Assembly: GCA_016195205.1 (NCBI GenBank)
Contig: JACQAB010000171.1
Location: forward strand, 1 to 9,255
DNA: 9,255 nt
Source of the DNA: Pseudomonadota bacterium
GTDB taxonomy: Bacteria > Pseudomonadota > Alphaproteobacteria > UBA9219 > RGZA01
Direction: 5' to 3'
The notes beneath the pieces were generated by a model, which had not been told where the DNA came from, made no database searches, and saw nothing but the letters and a program-made list of their open reading frames with translations. Positions 1 through 4,746 of this stretch are shown piece after piece; position 1 is the first letter of the stretch, and each line of letters begins with the position of its first letter. The position numbers were made by a program, and so were the translations under genes.

Positions 1-119
1 GACTTGAGGCTTTCCTCATCACCGGAATCCTCTTGGGATACCTGAGGAAGGTCGGCCGCCCCGCCCTCAGCCGATACGTCTGGGCTGGGACAGTCGTGGG
101 CGTGCTGGCCAGCATCGGG

Positions 120-335
120 TTAGCCATGATCTTTCAGAGGCTTGCCCGCGATGGTCAACCCTTTTTCGAGGACAATGGCCGTTTCCGCCCGCGTGAGCGT
201 GTTACCCTCAATCGCGTTGCTGGTGTAGGTGAGCTCAACCCGCAGCCACTCTTCCAGATTCGCCGCAGCGGCGCGGGAAAGGGGCCGGGTTTTTTGCAGT
301 TCCTTGAATTTACGGGTCAGGCGTTCTGTGTTCAT
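120..335 (-). pseudogene. Fic-family protein, N-terminal fragment retaining the inhibitory helix
   Basis: This 71-residue frame starts at ATG 335; an in-frame GTG at 341 is the alternative. It has the N-terminal region typical of Fic proteins, including NLEEWLRVELTYTSNAIEGN followed by TLTRAETAIVLEKGLTIAGKPLKDH. SNAIEG (residues 39-44) fits the (S/T)xxxE(G/N) inhibitory motif, whose Glu blocks productive ATP binding in Fic AMP-transferases. The frame then meets a stop right after KDH, where intact family members continue through the Fic core. The catalytic HxFx(D/E)GNGR motif is absent, so no AMP transfer is possible. The break coincides with the end of FTR1-like sequence on the other strand, which points to a deletion or rearrangement. 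An 11-base dyad lies directly upstream. The start has no clear Shine-Dalgarno. A free inhibitory-helix peptide remains possible if it is expressed, but a relic is more likely. Confidence 0.68.
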
Positions 336-360
336 AACCACAAAGTATCACTTTATGGTT
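336..360. promoter_or_regulatory. Near-perfect inverted repeat upstream of the Fic fragment, candidate operator
   Basis: The arms AACCACAAAGT and ACTTTATGGTT are separated by ATC and pair at 10 of 11 positions. The dyad ends directly before the Fic fragment's ATG at 335 and overlaps its alternative GTG start. The short spacer and AT-rich arms suit a dimeric DNA-binding protein better than a terminator. Many toxin-antitoxin and Fic loci are autoregulated through such sites; that role here is inference. Part of the arm (TATGGTT) is repeated directly at 361-367. Confidence 0.4.
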
Positions 361-470
361 TATGGTTCAAGGCTTGTTTTGGGTCAACGGCGGCTGGGCC
401 GGTTGCCGCTTGCTGCGTCTGGCAAGCTGGTCTTCGCGTGATGCTAAAAGACTGAAAAAACCGTATTCCG

Positions 471-773
471 CTATTCAGCTTGCGGCCCGGGTTTGGGCTT
501 ATGTTTTTGCTTGCCGCCTTCGGCAAAGACCGCCTCTATTTTTTTTTTCAAAACATCCCTGTTGAGGGGTCCGGTGATGTCAGAAATGAAACTTCGCACA
601 TTTTCCAACGAGAATGAATGAAATCCTGCGTTTTTGACACTTTGTACCCCGGCTTTGATTGCCTCTACCTCGAAGGATCTTGTTTTGGAATCTTTGGCGA
701 CTTCCTTTGCATAAACATTCTCTGATCTGATTTGTTGGGCCAAAATATTCGAAGCAGAAAATTTTCTTATCAT
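471..773 (-). CDS. Hypothetical protein, 100 residues, no recognised family
   Basis: I do not recognise this protein. It starts at ATG 773; a TTG two codons upstream is possible, and neither has a clear Shine-Dalgarno. It is predicted soluble, with no signal peptide or membrane segment. The N-terminal half is polar and Lys/Glu-rich. A middle section reads AGFHSFSLENVRSFISDITG. The end is basic and Pro-rich (KQKHKPKPGPQAE) and probably disordered. Codon use is AT-richer than in the core genes to the right, as expected for accessory DNA. The LKKKIE codons contain a run of ten A residues (coding strand, bases 548-539) about 23 codons before the stop, a site prone to slippage. The Fic fragment follows on the same strand after about 135 bases. 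The frame looks plausibly coding, but this could also be a degraded gene. Confidence 0.45.
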   Translation of the reverse strand: MIRKFSASNILAQQIRSENVYAKEVAKDSKTRSFEVEAIKAGVQSVKNAGFHSFSLENVRSFISDITGPLNRDVLKKKIEAVFAEGGKQKHKPKPGPQAE

Positions 774-790
774 AGCCAAAATATTACCCG

Positions 791-850
791 TTATGAGTGA
801 AACATGAACAGCCCGCGATGCATCGGGTATTGTTTCTCCAAAGCGGGCAT
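791..850 (-). CDS. Possible 19-residue leader peptide upstream of the 100-residue hypothetical gene
   Basis: A short frame (MPALEKQYPMHRGLFMFHS) has an AGGAG nine bases before its ATG, a better ribosome site than the downstream gene has. It ends 17 bases before that gene's ATG. The segment contains the palindrome CGATGCATCG, and GCCCGC (811-816) can pair with GCGGGC (843-848), so the RNA could fold over the start. A leader or attenuator role is conjecture, and a chance frame is the main alternative. Confidence 0.18.
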   Translation of the reverse strand: MPALEKQYPMHRGLFMFHS

Positions 851-891
851 AAAAGCCGGCTCCTAAAGAAATATTTTCGAATGGATGAAGG

Positions 892-1101
892 TCATGGCCA
901 ATGCGCGGGGTGAAGGGGGGGATTGTCCAAAAAAATAACTACAATATTGATATTGGTCATATAATGGTGATCTGTTCTTGCATATTCTGTAAACTGATTG
1001 GCTATCTGCTGGATAGCTAAGAAATTCGCAGGTTTGAGTTAAGCAATGGCTTCTGATATGCGAGCCATAAATTCTTTTTCTTTATTGGTTGATTTGGACA
1101 T
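892..1101 (-). pseudogene. Short reading frame interrupted by an in-frame TAA
   Basis: From ATG 1101 the frame reads MSKSTNKEKEFMARISEAIA, then meets TAA at 1041-1039. It stays open for 48 further codons (LKPANFLAIQQIANQFTEYA and onward) to a TGA at 894-892. The start has a good Shine-Dalgarno, GGAG six bases upstream. The segment beyond the stop is protein-like and polar, and a single CAA-to-TAA change would explain the break. Either a 20-residue peptide is made, or this is a roughly 69-residue gene lost by nonsense mutation. I recognise no family. The last dozen codons (FLDNPPLHPAHWP) look less natural and may lie past the original end. Confidence 0.35.
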
Positions 1102-1154
1102 ATGAATCTCCGTTAAATAAATTTGCTAAAAATGCCCCGAAGTTACTATCAAGT

Positions 1155-1185
1155 TTTATATTCAGAGTCTAGTTTAAATTGGCAA
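1155..1185 (-). promoter_or_regulatory. Candidate sigma-70-type promoter for the interrupted short gene
   Basis: On the minus strand TTGCCA (1185-1180) is followed after 19 bases by TATAAA (1160-1155), inside an AT-rich stretch. The -10-like box is about 54 bases before ATG 1101. Spacing is longer than the ideal 17, so support is modest. No other gene is visible in 1102-1210. Confidence 0.25.
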
Positions 1186-1210
1186 AGACGATTAACCAGA
1201 TTAATAATCA

Positions 1211-2047
1211 TTAAGGTTTCTCTTCTTCCACCGCTGCCCCGCCGCGCGAAGGCCGCGCGCGCGCGGTGGTGGGAACGCGTGAGGAAACCGCAGGCTGGGC
1301 TTGCTCGACCCGCTTGGTCACGCCGGGATACATTTCTTCCAGAAGTTCCAGGCGCTGCTGCACGATTTCCATCAGATGCCCCTCGCAGGCGGCGGTGACG
1401 CGGGCATATTCCTCGGCGCTGTCGACTTCTTTCTGGCGTTTTTTGCGTTCCTCTTCCATCTGGTGGGTGAACTGGTCCATGGCCTGGTTCAAGAGGTCGT
1501 TGATCTGCGTTTCCGCCGCGGTGCCTGAGGCGTTGCGCAGCACGCCAATGGCCTTGGCGGCGTCGTCAAAGAAAGTTTGGGCTTTTTCGGTGTATTCTTC
1601 GACCAGTTGCTGGTCCACGGCCTTGTGCTTCTCTTCATGCGCCAACACCCCTTTGTAGGGGCACGAACGTTTGGGAAGTTCGTGGGCTACGTAAATTTTG
1701 TTGTTCACAAAGCCCAGCTCGACATGGATGGCCTTAATTTGCGAGCAGGTGCTGGGGTCATAGGCCGTGCGGCTTTTAAAAATGTTGATGGTGATGCGCA
1801 TATAAAGCTGCCCCACCGAAAGGCCAATCGGCCAGCTTTCCGACTGCACGCCCGTTTCACCCTCTTCCGAAAGCGTGCGGATTTTTATCATCGGCTGGGA
1901 GAAGTCGTAATCCACATCATCGAACAGGGGCTTAACATCGATGCGGGCGGGAATATATTCGTTGCAGCCCAACGTGTCGGCAGAAAGCCGGGCCGGGCTT
2001 AGGCTGGCGGCGAAGCAAATGATGGCGAAAAAAAGGAGGAAACGCAT
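1211..2047 (-). CDS. Exported protein with an HEEKH (HExxH-type) motif, putative zinc metallopeptidase-like
   Basis: This 278-residue protein starts at ATG 2047. Residues 1-23 form a Sec signal peptide (hydrophobic LLFFAIICFAASL, likely cut after LSA), so it should be periplasmic or outer-surface. A probable beta-rich domain follows at about 30-130. At 133-141 GVLAHEEKH contains an HExxH zinc-binding signature, followed by helical sequence. Residues 190-245 are charged and probably coiled-coil (EEERKKRQKEVDSAEEYARV). The tail after 250 is low-complexity and Pro/Ala/Arg-rich. Cys residues at 28, 101, 129 and 221 could form disulfides. The arrangement recalls uncharacterised DUF922-like proteins that carry HExxH after a beta domain, but I cannot confirm that family or a third zinc ligand. 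The gene is divergent from the Tat amidase, so an envelope role is a reasonable guess. Start and reading frame are secure; enzymatic function is not. Confidence 0.8.
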   Translation of the reverse strand: MRFLLFFAIICFAASLSPARLSADTLGCNEYIPARIDVKPLFDDVDYDFSQPMIKIRTLSEEGETGVQSESWPIGLSVGQLYMRITINIFKSRTAYDPSTCSQIKAIHVELGFVNNKIYVAHELPKRSCPYKGVLAHEEKHKAVDQQLVEEYTEKAQTFFDDAAKAIGVLRNASGTAAETQINDLLNQAMDQFTHQMEEERKKRQKEVDSAEEYARVTAACEGHLMEIVQQRLELLEEMYPGVTKRVEQAQPAVSSRVPTTARARPSRGGAAVEEEKP

Positions 2048-2084
2048 CCGTGGCCCTTGCCCTGTGTGCCGACATGTTTGTGTC

Positions 2085-2141
2085 GAGCCGATTCACGCGA
2101 TCAAACCCGCACCCTCGTTCTGTTTTGATCGCGATCGGCTC
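2085..2141. promoter_or_regulatory. Long imperfect inverted repeat between divergent genes
   Basis: GAGCCGAT (2085-2092) and CGCGATCAAA (2096-2105) pair with TTTGATCGCG and ATCGGCTC (2124-2141), leaving only a three-base bulge (TCA) and an 18-base loop. It sits in the 236-base gap between the divergent HEEKH protein and amidase genes, about 40 bases before the former's ATG. No T-run follows on either strand, so an intrinsic terminator is unlikely. A shared operator or a 5'-leader structure is possible. A smaller dyad, CTTGCC-TT-GGCAAG, lies at 2239-2252 before the amidase. I could not settle on a promoter for either gene. Confidence 0.4.
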
Positions 2142-2283
2142 TATAACAAGCGGAAATTAAGTGGATGTAAACACTCTTTAGGGAAAAATCAGACAAGTTT
2201 TTTTGCCGCGGCGCGGGGACTGGAATTGCGGCAAACCCCTTGCCTTGGCAAGATAAGCGAATCATCCCCCTTTATTTTTCTTC

Positions 2284-3123
2284 ATGTCTTCGCACGATCC
2301 TGAAAAAACTTTTGTCCTTACCCGCCGCCGCCTGCTGATGCTGGGCGCGGGGCTGGTCACCACGCTTTCGCTGCGGGTGCCAGGCGCGTTTGCCGCCGAA
2401 GGCAAAACCCTGCGCGTGCCGTTGCGCAAGCCGCGCCCGCCGCGCCTGCTGATGATCGACCCCGGACATGGCGGGCATGATCCCGGCGCCATCGGCACCA
2501 TGGGCACGCTGGAGAAAGACGTAACGCTGGATGTCACCGCTCAGTTGGCCGAGGCGCTGTCGGGGCATAACAGTGTCATCGCCAAGCGCACCCGCGACAG
2601 CGACGAATTTTTGCCGTTGGCCGAGCGCGTCGAAATCGCCCGCCATGCCAAGGCCGATCTGCTGGTGTCCGTCCATGCCGACAGCGCGCCCACGCCCGCG
2701 GCGCGCGGCTTGTCGGCCTACAGTCTTTCCACCAAGGGCTCCGACGATTTTGCGCGCGAGTTGGCCAAGCGCGAAAACAGCGTTGACCAGGTGGGCGGCG
2801 TGGATTTAAGGGGCACCGAGCCCGACGTGGCCAAAATCCTGCTGGATCTCACGGCGCGGCATACGCGCAACGCGGCGTTGAAGGCGCGGCGGGCGATTGT
2901 GCGTGGTGTGGGGCGGCAGTGGAAGCTGCTGGAAAATCCCATGCGCGCCGCCGACTTCGCCGTGCTGCGCGCGCCCGACGTTCCATCGCTGCTGATCGAG
3001 ACCGGCTTTCTTTCCAACCGCAAGGACGAGAAGCTGCTGGCCGATCCTGCCCAGCGGCACCGTATTGCCGGTTTGCTGGCGCGCGAGCTAGCCAGCCTGC
3101 TTTCCAGCCCGCCCTTTGCATAG
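2284..3123 (+). CDS. amiC: N-acetylmuramoyl-L-alanine amidase (Amidase_3 family), Tat-exported
   Basis: This 279-residue enzyme cleaves the amide bond between N-acetylmuramic acid and the peptide stem of peptidoglycan, mainly for daughter-cell separation. The N-terminus carries a twin-arginine signal (TRRRLLMLGAG, residues 13-23) and a likely cut after AFA (35-37), so it acts in the periplasm, as E. coli AmiC does. The Amidase_3 zinc site is complete: His62 in IDPGHGG, Glu77 in GTLEKDV and His131 in SVHAD. The catalytic Glu239 lies in LIETGFLSN. There is no N-terminal AMIN domain, so the protein is shorter than E. coli AmiC and is essentially a bare catalytic domain. No good Shine-Dalgarno precedes ATG 2284, but the start is well placed before the Tat motif. 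In many alphaproteobacteria amiC sits between rne and mrcA; here neither is a neighbour. The symbol is given by family and export route. Confidence 0.9.
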   Translation: MSSHDPEKTFVLTRRRLLMLGAGLVTTLSLRVPGAFAAEGKTLRVPLRKPRPPRLLMIDPGHGGHDPGAIGTMGTLEKDVTLDVTAQLAEALSGHNSVIAKRTRDSDEFLPLAERVEIARHAKADLLVSVHADSAPTPAARGLSAYSLSTKGSDDFARELAKRENSVDQVGGVDLRGTEPDVAKILLDLTARHTRNAALKARRAIVRGVGRQWKLLENPMRAADFAVLRAPDVPSLLIETGFLSNRKDEKLLADPAQRHRIAGLLARELASLLSSPPFA

Positions 3124-3163
3124 GAAGGCCTTAGCAGGCCCTAGGCCATGGGTTTTAGGCCAT

Positions 3164-3248
3164 AGGCTTGAGGCGTGAGGGGAACTTCGATAGTTTCCTG
3201 CCACCATGTTCCTTCTTTTTAATTCCTTGTGCCTCATGCCTCGGGCCT
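3164..3248. repeat. Imperfect inverted repeat enclosing the start of the helical-repeat gene
   Basis: The 17-base arms, AGGCTTGAGGCGTGAGG (3164-3180) and CCTCATGCCTCGGGCCT (3232-3248), pair with three mismatches across a 51-base loop. An outer pair, GAAGGCC (3124-3130) with GGCCTTC (3251-3257), could extend the fold. ATG 3206 lies in the loop and the in-frame ATG 3236 in the right arm. The stretch 3124-3175 also carries several AGGCC/TAGGC direct and inverted copies. It may be a degenerate dispersed repeat or an RNA fold that affects translation. Confidence 0.35.
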
Positions 3249-4621
3249 CGGGCCTTCTTCTGGCCGCGCTGCTGCTTGTTTTAGCCGCCGCACCGGCCCA
3301 GGCCGATGACGCCAACGCCGAGGCCAACCGGCTGTTCGTGCAAGCGGTGCATCTGACGCAGCGCGCCGACACCACCTATGACCCGCGCGAGGCGGTGAAG
3401 CTGCTGCGCGGCGCCGACCAGCTTCTGAAGAAAGTCGTTTCCGCCTACCCGCAAAGCGCCATTGCCGTGCAGCTTTCCACGCATCAGCTGGTGGGCGATT
3501 TTGATATTACCGAATTCGAGGCGCGCATTCGCGCCTTGTCGTGCGAGCCCGGCAATTACGTGGAAGATTTTCTTTCCGAGTACGGCATTGCCAACGGCAC
3601 CGGCCCCTTGACTGAAGCCTGTTTCCTTTACCGCATGGAAAGTCTTTTGGTTCCGCCCGATCCGCCCATCAGCCGGGCGCAGGCCGATTGGCTGAACGTG
3701 GCAGTGGCCTATCATTTGAACGGGCAGTCGGAGCGCGCCCGCGGCATCATCCTGCCTTACCTGGCGATCTTGCGGAAAAACAGCACCGGCGAGGCGCAGG
3801 AATCCTACCCCCTCCTGGCGCGGGCGCTTCTGCTGACGGGCGCGCGCGATCAGGCGCAGGAAGTGGCCGATCGCATGGGCGACTGCGCGGGCCGTCTTTC
3901 CTATATGCGCGACGCGCTGAAAGCCGCGCTGGCGCGGGGCGAGGCCGATGCCGCGAAAACCCTGGCCGACCAGATCCGCACTTACGCCGACACCAACCAA
4001 TGCGCCTGGCAGCAGGGCATCGCCGTGCAGGCCCTGGCGCTGACCGGGCGCGAAAAAGATGCCGAGGCGCTGTATGGCAAAATCCTTGCCCATCAGTTTG
4101 AAGGCGTAAATGGCGATGACAAGGATCGCAATACCCCGCCCGAGCTGGCGGTGGCGGCGGCCATGGGCGGTGAGCCAGCCACGGCGCTGAATTTTACGCG
4201 CACGGTGATGGAGCATGATCCGGCGGTGGTGCCGGCGGTGATGGAACATCTGGGCGCGCGGGGCGAAGTTGCCGCCGCGCATGATTTTATCGGCGACTTA
4301 AAAGACCCCTCGCGCAAGGCATTTGCCCTGGCGGCGCTGATCGGCGCCATGGCGGTGAAAGATGAAAAAGCCGCCACCCCCTGGATGGAAGAGTTGCAGG
4401 CCATACAGGCCGGATCGTTGTCGACTTCCGATCAGGTGCTGGTGCTGGCGGCTGCGGCCCGCGCCGAAAAAATCCTTTATAAGGACGACCGCTGGCGGCA
4501 AAGCTTTCAGTCGGCGCTGAACGCCGTGGAGCGCGCCGACGAAAGCGCCAAACCCGCGCTGATCGTGAATCTGGCTGCGGCGCTAGCTTACATTAAAGCC
4601 GGCCGGGGAGTTTTAGATTGA
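3206..4621 (+). CDS. Exported alpha-helical repeat (TPR/SEL1-like) protein of unknown function
   Basis: The protein has 471 residues from ATG 3206, or 461 from ATG 3236, which would give a cleaner signal peptide (MPRASGLLLAALLLVLAAAP). A cut after AQA (residues 31-33) predicts a periplasmic protein. The mature part is almost entirely helix-loop-helix sequence rich in Ala, Leu, Glu and Arg. Units such as REAVKLLRGADQLLKKVV, GQSERARGIILPYL and GREKDAEALYGKILAHQF resemble tetratricopeptide repeats and suggest a protein-protein scaffold. Four Cys residues (in ALSCEPG, EACFLY, GDCAG, NQCAW) could form disulfides. I see no catalytic motif. It lies 82 bases after the amidase on the same strand and may be co-transcribed, suggesting envelope or cell-wall work, but this is guilt by association. 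Neither start has a visible Shine-Dalgarno. Frame and export are secure; function is unknown. Confidence 0.78.
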   Translation: MFLLFNSLCLMPRASGLLLAALLLVLAAAPAQADDANAEANRLFVQAVHLTQRADTTYDPREAVKLLRGADQLLKKVVSAYPQSAIAVQLSTHQLVGDFDITEFEARIRALSCEPGNYVEDFLSEYGIANGTGPLTEACFLYRMESLLVPPDPPISRAQADWLNVAVAYHLNGQSERARGIILPYLAILRKNSTGEAQESYPLLARALLLTGARDQAQEVADRMGDCAGRLSYMRDALKAALARGEADAAKTLADQIRTYADTNQCAWQQGIAVQALALTGREKDAEALYGKILAHQFEGVNGDDKDRNTPPELAVAAAMGGEPATALNFTRTVMEHDPAVVPAVMEHLGARGEVAAAHDFIGDLKDPSRKAFALAALIGAMAVKDEKAATPWMEELQAIQAGSLSTSDQVLVLAAAARAEKILYKDDRWRQSFQSALNAVERADESAKPALIVNLAAALAYIKAGRGVLD

Positions 4622-4642
4622 CGCTCGCTTAAAGCGAGCGTC
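4620..4642. terminator. Perfect hairpin overlapping the stop codon of the helical-repeat gene
   Basis: GACGCTCGCTT and AAGCGAGCGTC are exact complements around one central A, giving a very stable stem of at least ten pairs. The hairpin begins inside the TGA stop (4619-4621). No U-tract follows, so it is not a classical intrinsic terminator. It may still stop transcription, protect the 3' end, or belong to the repeat that starts at 4640. Confidence 0.45.
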
Positions 4643-4740
4643 ATCCCGGAAAGCGCGAAGCGCTTATCCGGGATCTCATTTGGTTTTGGAAAGAAATAAA
4701 ATGGGATCCCGGCTCTCGGCTTCGCCTTGGCCAGGATGAC
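4640..4740. repeat. GTCATCC-ended palindromic intergenic repeat, 101 bases
   Basis: The ends are exact inverted copies, GTCATCC (4640-4646) and GGATGAC (4734-4740). Inside are a near-perfect stem, ATCCCGG/CCGGGAT with nested AAGCGC/GCGCTT (4643-4674), and a second pair, GGGATC-TCATTT with AAATG-GGATCCC (4670-4710). Similar GTCATCCCGG palindromes are common between genes in alphaproteobacteria. No protein is encoded. It lies between the 3' ends of two convergent genes, where such repeats often sit and may act as a two-way terminator. A second element with nearly the same ends is at 8982-9135. Confidence 0.65.
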
Positions 4741-4746
4741 AGTTGG

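Larger units (their letters stand above)
3..455 (+). pseudogene. FTR1-family iron permease, N-terminal fragment, truncated and running into unrelated sequence
   Basis: The frame is open from the window edge, so the true start lies upstream. The first residues read LEAFLITGILLGYLRKVGR and continue RYVWAGTVVGVLASIGLAMIFQ. This matches the first one to two membrane segments of FTR1/EfeU-type high-affinity iron permeases. The two bases before LEA fit a Gly codon, so the visible Glu (bases 6-8) would be the second Glu of the REGLE iron-binding motif. Resemblance stops near base 131. From there the frame runs antisense through a Fic gene fragment to a stop at 453-455, giving a tail with no membrane-protein character. 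A complete FTR1 has about seven membrane segments and a second REXXE motif, both absent. Iron transport is therefore very unlikely. Family assignment is by recalled sequence pattern and is fairly firm; loss of function is an inference. Confidence 0.6.

Noticed and set aside
408..427. GCTTGC-N8-GCAAGC inverted repeat between the unknown gene and the Fic fragment, considered as a terminator
   Set aside because: The stem is only six pairs and no T-run follows on the minus strand.
2262..2676. Minus-strand open frames overlapping the amidase N-terminus
   Set aside because: The plus strand carries a Tat signal and a complete zinc site in the same stretch, so the antisense frames are shadows.
3281..4282. 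A 333-codon minus-strand open frame inside the helical-repeat gene
   Set aside because: The plus-strand frame has a signal peptide and regular helical repeats, while the antisense product is a His/Arg/Gln-rich mixture without domains.
4620..4740. Tandem hairpins considered as a CRISPR array or attachment site
   Set aside because: There are no regularly spaced direct repeats or spacers, and no integrase or tRNA gene is near; the structure is purely palindromic.
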